From assembly GCA_950059165.1 (NCBI GenBank), contig CATLUC010000012.1, positions 1 through 23,765 of the forward strand: a DNA stretch of 23,765 bases, in the 5' to 3' direction. This DNA comes from an uncultured Clostridium sp. GTDB lineage: Bacteria > Bacillota > Clostridia > TANB77 > CAG-508. Shown one piece after another: positions 14,759 through 22,449 of this stretch. A model generated the notes under the pieces. It did no database searches. It saw only the letters and a list, made by a program, of their open reading frames with translations, and was not told where the DNA came from. The translations under genes were made by a program, and so were the position numbers. The first letter of the stretch is position 1; each line of letters starts with the position of its first letter.

Positions 14759-16015
14759 ATGAAAGATATAACAAAATTACAAATTATTAAAAAGAACAAA
14801 GGTATAACTTTAATAGCATTAGTGATTACAATAATTGTACTTTTAATATTGGCAGGAGTAACAATTGCAACACTAACAGGAGAGAATGGAGTATTGACAA
14901 AAGCCCAAACTGCAAAAAACAAGACAGATATATCAACTGCAAAAGAAAAAGTACAAATTGCAGTAATGGGAAGTTATGGAACAGATGGGAAATTAGATGT
15001 GAATGAACTAAAGGAAAATTTAAAGCAAATAGAGGGTATAACAGGAGCAGATAGTATTACAAGTTTACCAACTACAATTACTGCTGATGGATATCAAGTA
15101 ACAATTAGTGAAAAAGGAGAAGTAACAGTAGGAGAAATAGAAGAGAATCCATCAAATCCACCAACACCACCAGAAGAAAAGGTAATAGTATCAGCAGAAC
15201 AGATTGCAAATAGTGAAGATAAAACAGAATATTATGGTGCAACAGTAGAGGGATATATAGCACAAACAGTAAATGGTAAAGATTACAATCAAGGGGTAAC
15301 AGATTGGAAAATATTTTATGCAGATAACAATAATATTTATTTAATAGCAGGAGATTATATTCATTATGACTACTGCCCACAATCAAAAACAAAAACAATT
15401 TATAAACATTCAGATTACAACTTATCATTTGATGATGTAATATCTGATTACTCAGGTTCAAGTAATGTAACAGATGTAAAAATAAAAGCATTAAATAATG
15501 AATATTTTAATACGAAAAAGTATACAAGTACAAATACAAATATGAAAGCAGTAGCCTATATGTTAGATACAAATGTATGGGAAGGGTATAAAGGAGAAAA
15601 GTCAGAGTATGCAATAGGAGGTCCAACAGTAGAATTATTTTTTAAATCATATAATGAAAAATATAATACAAATTATCAAATACGAGCTAATAGTAAAACT
15701 GGCTATGAGTTTAGCTTTGATGGTGGAAATACATGGGATGAGTATCATCCAACAGAAAGGAAATTTAATAAAGATGATTCATTATACTTTATAACAAAAC
15801 AAGGTTCTGGATACACTACAACAGACGCCATGTGGTTAGCATCACCATCAGCTTTTAGTGTCAATGATATAATGTATGTATATCCATTTGTAAGTATAAA
15901 CTACAATAACTATGGATATTATACAAGAGATAGTGTTGGTTTTAGACCTTTAGTTTGCTTGTCAAATGATGTTCAACTAGAAAAAAAAGAAAGTGGAATA
16001 TATGTAATAAAATAA
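14759..16015 (+). CDS. Pilin-like surface protein with C-type-lectin-like tail
   Basis: A 418-residue protein with a prepilin leader (K14-G15/ITLIALVITIIVLLILAGVT), the spacer TGENGVLTKAQTAK and a coiled, charged segment to about residue 65. A Pro-rich linker (NPSNPPTPPEEK, about 132-141) leads to a roughly 270-residue exported domain. That domain ends in WLASPSAF...VGFRPLVCLSNDV, a pattern common in clostridial surface proteins with a lectin-like or FGE-like fold. The leader suggests processing by a prepilin peptidase and assembly in, or anchoring by, a type IV pilus-like apparatus; no pilus assembly gene is in the window. Position 5 of the mature protein is Ala rather than Glu. ATG 14759 follows AAGGAGG. 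Divergent from glmS; intact, without CGG codons. Confidence 0.8.
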   Translation: MKDITKLQIIKKNKGITLIALVITIIVLLILAGVTIATLTGENGVLTKAQTAKNKTDISTAKEKVQIAVMGSYGTDGKLDVNELKENLKQIEGITGADSITSLPTTITADGYQVTISEKGEVTVGEIEENPSNPPTPPEEKVIVSAEQIANSEDKTEYYGATVEGYIAQTVNGKDYNQGVTDWKIFYADNNNIYLIAGDYIHYDYCPQSKTKTIYKHSDYNLSFDDVISDYSGSSNVTDVKIKALNNEYFNTKKYTSTNTNMKAVAYMLDTNVWEGYKGEKSEYAIGGPTVELFFKSYNEKYNTNYQIRANSKTGYEFSFDGGNTWDEYHPTERKFNKDDSLYFITKQGSGYTTTDAMWLASPSAFSVNDIMYVYPFVSINYNNYGYYTRDSVGFRPLVCLSNDVQLEKKESGIYVIK

Positions 16016-16023
16016 AAAGAAAC

Positions 16024-16070
16024 AACTTCATTTTTTAGTAGGGGAATAGCTAAAAAGTGAAGTTATTTTT
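16024..16070. terminator. Bidirectional terminator
   Basis: AACTTCATTTTTTAG (16024-16038) and CTAAAAAGTGAAGTT (16050-16064) pair at 14 of 15 positions and are followed by ATTTTTATTT. It separates convergent pilin-like gene 2 and the amidohydrolase. Confidence 0.85.
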
Positions 16071-16073
16071 ATT

Positions 16074-17345
16074 TCATAATATATTTTTGCAATTTTCTAA
16101 TATTTCATTTTCATTTAAAAAAGCAAGTTTTCTATTTTCCATTAATATTTTACCATTTACAATTGTAGTGACTACATTAGAGCCTTTTGCATTATAAACA
16201 ATATCAGAAAAAACATCATGAATTGGTTGCAAAGTAATATCAGACAAATCAAGTAAGATTAAGTCAGCGAATTTACCTAAGTTGATACTACCAATTAAGT
16301 TTTCTTTATTTAAAGCCTTAGCACCATTTATTGTAGCTAACTTTAAAATTTCATAAGCTGGTAGCAATTTTGGATTTTCATGAAAACCTTTTTGCAAAAG
16401 ACCAGTTAATTTCATAGTGTCAAACATATCTAAATTACAGCCACTACCTTGACCATCAGTTCCTAAAGACACAGTAATGCCATTTTCTATCATTTTTGAG
16501 ATATTTGCAACACCACAACCAAGCTTTAGGTTACTAACTGGGCAATGTGCAACCTTAATATTTAAGTTTTTAAATACTTCAAAATCTTCATCTTGCAATT
16601 TAACACAATGTGCAAAAATGCTAGAAGTTCCTTGAAAATATTGACTGACGATTTCATAAGGTTTTTTAGGATTATAATTAGCCATAATATCTTTGTATTC
16701 TTGACTATTTTCTAAATAATGCATATGAATGTTCAAATTATGAGATTTTGCAAGTTCAATTGCTTTTTCAATACATTCTAGGTTTGCAGTATATAACCCA
16801 TGAATTCCAACATTAATTGATATTGTTTCATATTTGTTAGTGTAGTTAGTTATTAGGGTTTCTAGTTCATTATATCTTTCATCTAAATTACCATCTGAAT
16901 TCATTAAAACTCTAGTTAGTTCTGCTCTTATGCTAGATTTATTTACAGCTTTTATTATGCTTTCAGGGAAAAAATAATGGTCATTTACAGTTGTTGTTCC
17001 TGTTTTTATCATTTCTATACAAGATAGTAAAGAAGAATTATAAACATCTTCTTTAGTAAGTTTGTCTTCAATTGGCCAAATCTTTTTAGTTAGCCAATCT
17101 TGGGTAGTGTATCCATCAACAGATTCCCTAAAAATGCTCATTCCAATATGTGCATGAGTGTTTATAAATCCAGGAAGTACATATAAATTTGTAGCATCAA
17201 TTATTTTTGTGTTTTGACAAGGGGTTAAGCCTTTGTCTATATTTTCAATTTTGTTTTTTGTAATTGCAATGTCTATTCCATATTCAATTTTTTCTCTTGT
17301 TTCATCCATAGAAATAAGATTGCAGTTTTTAATTAAAATATCCAT
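16074..17345 (-). CDS. Amidohydrolase, MTA/SAH deaminase-like
   Basis: A 423-residue metal-dependent amidohydrolase of the family annotated as 5-methylthioadenosine/S-adenosylhomocysteine deaminase (also chlorohydrolase/SsnA-like). A small N-terminal beta domain is followed by the barrel with metal ligands H64-x-H66 in GFINTHAHIGMS. Later come the family blocks IHMHYLE, FAHCVKL, VAHCPVSNLKLG and SLGTDGQGSGCNLDMF with the catalytic Asp. The C-terminal GKFADLILLDL and VNGKILMENRK close the beta domain. It would convert MTA, SAH or adenosine to the inosine analogue in sulfur/purine salvage; the exact substrate is uncertain. The ATG at 17345 follows AAAGGACAG. It stands alone between two pilin-like genes. 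Confidence 0.85.
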   Translation of the reverse strand: MDILIKNCNLISMDETREKIEYGIDIAITKNKIENIDKGLTPCQNTKIIDATNLYVLPGFINTHAHIGMSIFRESVDGYTTQDWLTKKIWPIEDKLTKEDVYNSSLLSCIEMIKTGTTTVNDHYFFPESIIKAVNKSSIRAELTRVLMNSDGNLDERYNELETLITNYTNKYETISINVGIHGLYTANLECIEKAIELAKSHNLNIHMHYLENSQEYKDIMANYNPKKPYEIVSQYFQGTSSIFAHCVKLQDEDFEVFKNLNIKVAHCPVSNLKLGCGVANISKMIENGITVSLGTDGQGSGCNLDMFDTMKLTGLLQKGFHENPKLLPAYEILKLATINGAKALNKENLIGSINLGKFADLILLDLSDITLQPIHDVFSDIVYNAKGSNVVTTIVNGKILMENRKLAFLNENEILENCKNIL

Positions 17346-17457
17346 ATTATCACTGTCCTTTCGATGTTATTTTATAATAAAAATTGAAGAAAGACAAGGC
17401 TTTCCAATGATAAACAGGATAATTTCATAAAACTTCTTAAAAAGTTATGCAAACTTG

Positions 17458-17486
17458 TTAACAGCAATTTAAATTATTGATAAAAT
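17458..17486 (+). promoter_or_regulatory. Promoter of pilin-like gene 3
   Basis: TTAACA (17458-17463), 17-bp spacer, TAAAAT (17481-17486), inside a region repeated upstream of pilin-like gene 1. The -35 differs from that copy by one base (TTAACA against TTGACA). Confidence 0.6.
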
Positions 17487-17611
17487 TATTTTGGAAAATT
17501 TATTATGAGCTATTTTGAAAATAGTAGAACATTGTATACTATTTTTAAAAGAAGTAAATAATAATAAAAATTAAAAACTCATATTAGAACAAAAGAAATG
17601 GGGGATTTGGA

Positions 17612-18901
17612 TTGATTAAAAGTTTGGAAATTTTAAGGAAAACAAAAATGGAGAACAAGGGTATAACCTTAGTGGCACTAGTAATTACAGTAATTATTTT
17701 AATAATTTTAGCAGGAATAACAATAGTTGGACTAACAGGAGAAAAAGGGCTAATAAAAGAAGCAAAAACATCAAAAGAGCTAACAGAGCTTGCAGGGTTA
17801 GAAGAACAAATAGACTTAGCAATAATAAAAGCAGAGCAAAAGCATAGAAATCCTACAATGGGTGATGTAATAACAGAATTGATAAATAACAAAGTAATAA
17901 GTGATGAAAGTCGAGTAAACAAAGATACAGGAGCAATACACACAGATTTAGGTTATCTAATCGAAGGAAAACTAGATGATTATATTGGAAAAACTTCAAC
18001 AGGAGATGGAAATACAACAGGAAATAATACGATGGGTGGAAACACTTCAGGTGGAGGAGATACACCAACCCCACCAGTAAGTAATGTAGCAGTTCCTGGG
18101 GAAATTGTAACAGGAGATGAAAATAAAGAATATACAAAAAATGGAACAGCAGTAATTCCAGTAGGATTTGCAATTGTTCCAGGACTTGATGATGTAGAAG
18201 AAGGACTGACCATCTCAGATGTTGCAAATGATACAGCAAATACAGGAAACCAATTTGTATGGATACCAGTAACAGATGAAACACCATATGAAAGAAATAC
18301 AAGTTATGAATATACAGGTATTTCAGCTAAAGCAATTGATGATATAGAGTATTTACCAGATGAAATAACAGATGAAGAAGCAGCTGTAAGAAATACAAAA
18401 GGATTTTATATATCAAGATATGAAGCAGGAAAAGAAGGAACTAGTACATTAGTAAGTAAAAAAGGAGCAAATGTATGGGTTGACATTCCTCAAGAAACAA
18501 CAAAATCAACAGCAAAAACAATGTTTACAAGTAATAGACATGTAAAAAGTGCATTAATATCAGGAATACAATGGGATATGACAATGAAATTTATTGCGAG
18601 TAAGCCACGATTAGATGGAACAAATAAAACTTATGATGTGACAAAATCTGACAGTAGTAGGCATATATCAGGAGGAGTAAAAGTATCAGGAAATAATGAA
18701 GCAGATAAGGTATGTAATATTTATGATTTAGAGGGAAATGCATGGGAGTGTATAGCAGAAAAAAGTACCTATGACACCAACCTTCCGATTCTTTCTAGGG
18801 GTGGTAGTTATGACAAAAGCCATTCAGCTTCTTACCGTATCTACGGCAATGGTGGTGCAAGTCTATATGTTTCTTTTCGACTAGCACTTTATGTAATGTA
18901 G
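17612..18901 (+). CDS. Pilin-like surface protein with FGE/lectin-like domain
   Basis: A 429-residue protein with a prepilin leader (K16-G17/ITLVALVITVIILIILAGIT), TGEKGLIKEAKTS, a charged helix and a Gly/Thr-rich linker at about residues 128-152 (TSTGDGNTTGNNTMGG). The C-terminal domain resembles the formylglycine-generating-enzyme/C-type lectin fold: FVWIPV, GFYISRYEAG, NIYDLEGNAWEC, SRGGSY and FRLALYVM. The TTG start at 17612 has GGGGGA seven bases upstream; an alternative ATG at 17648 (MENKGITL) has AAGGA nine bases upstream and gives a shorter leader. The last about 40 codons use C- and T-ending codons (TAC CGT ATC TAC GGC) unlike the rest, hinting at a recombined 3' cassette. CGG at 18844 is out of frame. 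Confidence 0.8.
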   Translation: MIKSLEILRKTKMENKGITLVALVITVIILIILAGITIVGLTGEKGLIKEAKTSKELTELAGLEEQIDLAIIKAEQKHRNPTMGDVITELINNKVISDESRVNKDTGAIHTDLGYLIEGKLDDYIGKTSTGDGNTTGNNTMGGNTSGGGDTPTPPVSNVAVPGEIVTGDENKEYTKNGTAVIPVGFAIVPGLDDVEEGLTISDVANDTANTGNQFVWIPVTDETPYERNTSYEYTGISAKAIDDIEYLPDEITDEEAAVRNTKGFYISRYEAGKEGTSTLVSKKGANVWVDIPQETTKSTAKTMFTSNRHVKSALISGIQWDMTMKFIASKPRLDGTNKTYDVTKSDSSRHISGGVKVSGNNEADKVCNIYDLEGNAWECIAEKSTYDTNLPILSRGGSYDKSHSASYRIYGNGGASLYVSFRLALYVM

Positions 18902-18984
18902 AACTGAGTGCTGTGAAAACCAATACTAAAAGTAGTGCAGAAGTAGTTTTAAAGGCAGTTAAATTGAACAGTGTGATAGAGTAG

Positions 18985-19024
18985 AAAAACGTAGGAAAAA
19001 GAAAAATTCCTACGTTTTTATGCA
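18985..19024 (+). terminator. Terminator after pilin-like gene 3
   Basis: AAAAACGTAGGAA (18985-18997) and TTCCTACGTTTTT (19007-19019) form a 13-bp perfect stem. The 15-mer TAGAAAAACGTAGGA at its 5' side recurs at 20404 in the purA leader. The 80 bp between the gene and the hairpin hold nothing recognisable. Confidence 0.8.
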
Positions 19025-19132
19025 AAATAGACATACTAAAAAAGGATGTTTAAACATCGGAAAGTTATGAAAACCAATCAAACATCATAGAGGACAAAAT
19101 TAAATTTTAATGTAAAATTCACAAAAAAGCTA

Positions 19133-19162
19133 TTGTATATTTTTCAAAAATTAGTATATAAT
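19133..19162 (+). promoter_or_regulatory. Promoter of the DapB-like dehydrogenase
   Basis: TTGTAT (19133-19138), 18-bp spacer, TATAAT (19157-19162), about 25 nt before the ribosome binding site. Confidence 0.65.
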
Positions 19163-19192
19163 CTATATAAATATTTTAAGTGGAGGTATATT

Positions 19193-20272
19193 ATGGATAG
19201 AAAAATTAAAGTGGTTCAATATGGAGCCGGAAAAATGAGTGTTTACACAATGAGATATGTATATGAAAAAGGAGCCGAAATAGTAGGAGCAATTGATGTA
19301 AATCCTGATGTAATTGGAAAAGACATTGGAGAAATAATGGGAACTGAAAATAAAGGAGTAAAAGTTGTTTCAATAGAAGAAGCAGAAAACATGATGAAAG
19401 AAACAAAGCCAGATATTGCAATTGTTACAACAATGAGCCTAATTAGTGATGTAGAAGATGCTTTAATGTTATGTGCAAAATTAGGGGTAAATGCCATCAC
19501 AACATGTGAAGAAGCATTTTATCCAATGAATTCAAACCCAACTGTAACAAAGAAAATAGATGAATTAGCAAAACAAACAGGATGTACTATTACAGGTAGT
19601 GGATATCAAGATATCTATTGGGGACAATTAATTTCTAGTATAGCAGGTTCTACACAAACTATCAAGAAAATAAAAGGAAGTTCTAGTTACAATGTAGAAG
19701 ATTATGGAATAGCTTTAGCAAAAGCACATGGTGCAGGGCTTTCTTTAGAAGAGTTTGACAAACAAGTTGCATCTGTTGACCGTATATCAGATGAAGAAAG
19801 ACAAGCTATGATAAATAAAGGAGAATATTTACCATCTTATATGTGGAATGTAAATGGATGGCTATGTGCAAAACTAGGTTTAACAGTTAAAAGTCAAACA
19901 CAAAAAACAGTACCACAAACACACAAAGAAGATATTGAATCATCAACTTTAGGAATGACAGTAAAAGCAGGAATGGCAACAGGAATGAGTGCTGTTGTTA
20001 CAACGGAAACTGAAGAAGGAATTACAATAGAAAGTGAATGTATAGGAAAAGTTTATTCAAAAGATGACTTTGATAAAAACGAATGGACAGTAATAGGAGA
20101 GCCTGAAACAACATTAGTAATAAATAGACCAGCAACAGTTGAATTAACTTGTGCTTCTGTTGTAAACAGAATACCAGATGTTATAAATGCAAAGCCAGGA
20201 TATGTGCCAACAGAAGAAATTGGAGAACTAAACTATAAAATTCAATCACTTAATAAGTATGTTAATCAATGA
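19193..20272 (+). CDS. DapB-like NAD(P)-dependent amine dehydrogenase (2,4-diaminopentanoate dehydrogenase-like)
   Basis: A 359-residue oxidoreductase with an N-terminal Rossmann domain (VVQYGAGKMSVYTMRY at residues 7-22; AIDVNPDVIGKDIGE) related to dihydrodipicolinate reductase. The central domain contains TGSGYQDIYWGQL and HGAGLSLEEFD. Length and layout fit the family of 2,4-diaminopentanoate dehydrogenase (ornithine fermentation in Clostridia), more than true DapB (about 250-270 residues). Substrate is not certain: no other ornithine-pathway gene is visible nearby. The start is ATG 19193 with GGAGG at 19182-19186. The frame is open further upstream, but that extension overlaps the promoter. 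Monocistronic, with own promoter and terminator. Confidence 0.72.
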   Translation: MDRKIKVVQYGAGKMSVYTMRYVYEKGAEIVGAIDVNPDVIGKDIGEIMGTENKGVKVVSIEEAENMMKETKPDIAIVTTMSLISDVEDALMLCAKLGVNAITTCEEAFYPMNSNPTVTKKIDELAKQTGCTITGSGYQDIYWGQLISSIAGSTQTIKKIKGSSSYNVEDYGIALAKAHGAGLSLEEFDKQVASVDRISDEERQAMINKGEYLPSYMWNVNGWLCAKLGLTVKSQTQKTVPQTHKEDIESSTLGMTVKAGMATGMSAVVTTETEEGITIESECIGKVYSKDDFDKNEWTVIGEPETTLVINRPATVELTCASVVNRIPDVINAKPGYVPTEEIGELNYKIQSLNKYVNQ

Positions 20273-20274
20273 GA

Positions 20275-20350
20275 CAGAAGGGACAGGTCTCATTTGTTTC
20301 ATAAACTAATTTTGAGACAAATAGACTGGGTTCCTCTTGTCTCATTTTTT
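20275..20350 (+). terminator. Degenerate REP-like palindrome and terminator
   Basis: TGAGACAA (20313-20320) and TTGTCTCA (20337-20344) form an 8-bp stem followed by TTTTTT. The loop CTGGGTTCCTCTTG resembles the core of the palindromes at 4826 and 4885. A first partial copy, GAGACAGAAGGGACAGGTCTC, directly precedes it near the stop of the upstream gene. Confidence 0.7.
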
Positions 20351-20362
20351 GTCGAAAAATAA

Positions 20363-20391
20363 TTGACATCGATTATTTAGAGTGATATAAT
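20363..20391 (+). promoter_or_regulatory. Strong promoter of purA
   Basis: TTGACA (20363-20368), 17-bp spacer, TATAAT (20386-20391): exact consensus. The leader of about 60 nt contains a TAGGATTT/AAATCCTA hairpin (about 20414-20443) just before the ribosome binding site. Confidence 0.85.
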
Positions 20392-20459
20392 CTGCGTGTA
20401 AAATAGAAAAACGTAGGATTTTGAGGCCATCCCCAAATCCTAGAAAAAGGAGAAAAAAC

Positions 20460-21758
20460 ATGGCAGTAAAAATGATTGTGGGTCTCCAATATGGAGACGA
20501 AGGAAAAGGAAGAGCAGTACATTATGAAGCAAAAAATGCAGCAATTGTAATTAGAGCAACAGGAGGAAGTAATGCAGGACATACGGTAGTTGCAAATGGT
20601 AAAAAATATGCAATGCACTTATTACCATCATCAATTATTAGACCAGAAGTACTTTCAGTAGTAGGACCAGGTGTAGTTGCAGACCTTAAAATTTTAGCAG
20701 AAGAAATAGAACAAATGAAAAATGAGGGAGTAAAAGTAGAAAGAGAAAATTTTGTTGTTAGTGAAAGAACACATATTACTTTTCCACATCATAAGCAATT
20801 AGACAGATTATATGAAATGTTAAAATCTGAAAAAGTTGGAACAACAGGTAGAGGAGTTGGGACAACTTATGAGGAAAAAGCTAGACGTACAAATTTAAGA
20901 ATGCACGATTTATTTTTAGAGCCATCTAAATTAAAAGAGAAAATAGAAGAAAATTTAAAAGTATATAATGTTTTAGTAGCAGAAGCTAATAAATTAATAG
21001 AAAAAAATGTTTACGATGAAGAAAAATTCCCTATAATTACTACGCAAGAAGAATATGATTATTGCATGGAATATAAAGGAAAACTTCAAGAGTTTATTAC
21101 AGATATTCATCCTATTTTAGATAAAGCAATTGAAAAAGATGAATTAATTATTATAGAGGGAGCGCAATCTTTTTGGTTAGATAATGACCATGGAGATTAT
21201 CCAATGACAACATCTTCTAATCCAAATAGTAGTGGAACAGCATCAGGTGCAGGCATAGGTCCAACTTTAATAAAAGAGGTAATAGGAGTTATTAAAGCAT
21301 ATACATCAAGAGTTGGAAATGGACCATTTATTACAGAACAACTAAATGAAACAGGAGATAATATTCGTAACTGGGGGCATGAATATGGTACTACAACTGG
21401 AAGACCAAGAAGAATAGGTTGGCTTGATTTAGTTATGATAAAACATACAAAAAATACAAGTGGATTAACTTCGTTATGTGTAAACCATATGGACACTATG
21501 GGAAAACTAGATAAAATTAATGTATGTGTAGGTTATAAATATAAAGGAGAAATTATAAAACATGTTCCAATAGACAAAGAAAACTGTGAAGCAGTATATG
21601 AAGAACTAAAAGGTGGATGGAGTACAGAAGGAGCAACTACTTTTGAGGAACTTCCTAAAGAAGCACAAGATTACATCAAATTTATTGAAGATTACACAGG
21701 TGTAAAAGTAAAATATATTGGTGTAGGTGCAGACGAAAAAAGAACAATTATAAGGTAA
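20460..21758 (+). CDS. purA: Adenylosuccinate synthetase (divergent type)
   Basis: PurA couples IMP and aspartate using GTP to make adenylosuccinate, the committed step to AMP. The 432-residue protein keeps the catalytic pair D13 (QYGDEGKG) and H41 (GGSNAGHTVV), then HLLPSSII, VGTTGRGVGTTYEEKARR and IIEGAQSFWLDNDHGDYPMTTSS. The C-terminal GVGADEKRTI matches the family. Several positions diverge from ordinary bacterial PurA: QYGDEGKGRAVHYEAK instead of QWGDEGKGKxVDxLA, and TGGSNAGH instead of QGGNNAGH. It may represent a separate PurA lineage. The ATG at 20460 follows AAAGGAG; the frame is open 13 codons further upstream, inside the leader hairpin. CGT is used for Arg. Consensus promoter and a 17-bp terminator flank it. 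Confidence 0.93.
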   Translation: MAVKMIVGLQYGDEGKGRAVHYEAKNAAIVIRATGGSNAGHTVVANGKKYAMHLLPSSIIRPEVLSVVGPGVVADLKILAEEIEQMKNEGVKVERENFVVSERTHITFPHHKQLDRLYEMLKSEKVGTTGRGVGTTYEEKARRTNLRMHDLFLEPSKLKEKIEENLKVYNVLVAEANKLIEKNVYDEEKFPIITTQEEYDYCMEYKGKLQEFITDIHPILDKAIEKDELIIIEGAQSFWLDNDHGDYPMTTSSNPNSSGTASGAGIGPTLIKEVIGVIKAYTSRVGNGPFITEQLNETGDNIRNWGHEYGTTTGRPRRIGWLDLVMIKHTKNTSGLTSLCVNHMDTMGKLDKINVCVGYKYKGEIIKHVPIDKENCEAVYEELKGGWSTEGATTFEELPKEAQDYIKFIEDYTGVKVKYIGVGADEKRTIIR

Positions 21759-21802
21759 GAAAATAGTGATATATTAAAGTTACTATAAAGTAACAATAAC
21801 TA

Positions 21803-21852
21803 AAGCTGATTAATACTTTTCTGATAATTAAAGTATTAATCAGCTTATGTTT
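21803..21852. terminator. Long-stem terminator after purA
   Basis: AAGCTGATTAATACTTT (21803-21819) and AAAGTATTAATCAGCTT (21830-21846) are perfectly complementary over 17 bp. The following ATGTTTT is a weak T tract. It also follows the stop of the convergent peptidase remnant. Confidence 0.75.
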
Positions 21853-22425
21853 TATAAAACAGCACCTAAAACTAGAATACCTAAGTTATCTTGATAAATT
21901 TCGTTAAATTGAGAAATAGGGAGAGGATTTTCACCTAATCCAGCTTCAATAGTATAACCGGGTCTATTATAATTTTGAATAAACCAATCTTTAAATCCAG
22001 CAAAACTAGAGTTATATGGGGTTTTAGCTAAAGTATAGCCACTAGAACTAGCAAATTGTTCTCCAATAGATAAACTGTCTGGTGGGTTGAAGTCTTGGAA
22101 TTGCCAGTAGATTTCTTGACCTTGTGTATGGTAGCTAATTACTAGTCTAAAATTATGAGAAAGTGTAAAGTTATAAATTGCTAATGCTTCGGGTTCTGTT
22201 AAAGGTCCATAGCCAACAAAATCACGAGGACTAGGACCGTGTAAAACCTTGACTGTATTTTATTTTTTTTGCGTTTTCCCAACCAGCAGGAAATTGCAAA
22301 TTTAAATCCACACCTGTGGTGTTAAAAATATACCAACCCAAATTTAAAACTAATAAAATGCAGTAATCATCTATATTACAGGGTATTTCAGATTGATAGA
22401 AATATTCTGTATTTTTTATGCAAAA
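21852..22425 (-). pseudogene. 5'-truncated M14 zinc peptidase remnant with a CGG shift site
   Basis: On the minus strand this encodes the C-terminal half of an M14-family metallopeptidase of the gamma-D-glutamyl-diamino acid endopeptidase type (wall peptide cleavage). Recognisable blocks are TTGVDLNLQFPAGWENAKK, PRDFVGYGPLTEPEA, VISYHTQGQEIYW (third zinc His), GFKDWFIQNYNRPGYTIEAG (catalytic Glu in TIEAG) and NPLPISQFNEIY. The N-terminal HxxE zinc motif and the first half are missing. The reading frame continues upstream through unrelated sequence to a stop near 22426, so the gene was probably broken by a deletion or insertion next to the helix-turn-helix gene. At 22239-22237 an in-frame CGG is followed by TCC TAG; skipping its C gives GFTGPSPRDFVG and 128 residues to the natural stop. 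No other defect exists in the remnant. Confidence 0.8.
22236..22239 (-). other. In-frame CGG / +1 shift site 5 (M14 remnant)
   Basis: Minus-strand context ACA-CGG-TCC-TAG. Skipping the C reads GGT (Gly), then CCT AGT CCT CGT. The site is on the opposite strand from the other four, so the pattern follows the coding sense rather than one DNA strand. Confidence 0.7.
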
Positions 22426-22449
22426 TTACTGTTAGAATTGGAGAGGTAT

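Noticed and set aside
17584..18302. Antisense ORFs opposite pilin-like gene 3
   Set aside because: Low-complexity Leu/Pro-rich translations caused by the biased codon use of the sense gene.
20460..21758. Phage-type PurZ (2-aminoadenylosuccinate synthetase) for Z-DNA synthesis
   Set aside because: The PurA catalytic Asp13 and His41 are kept, the length is that of PurA, and no phage nucleotide genes surround it.
3541..22239. Random or systematic sequencing insertions as the cause of all five frame breaks
   Set aside because: Not fully excluded, but disfavoured: the extra base is always C, always before GG, always in the phase that makes CGG a codon, on both coding strands, while out-of-frame CGG is common and harmless. 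An instrument artefact does not know the reading frame. Raw reads would settle it.
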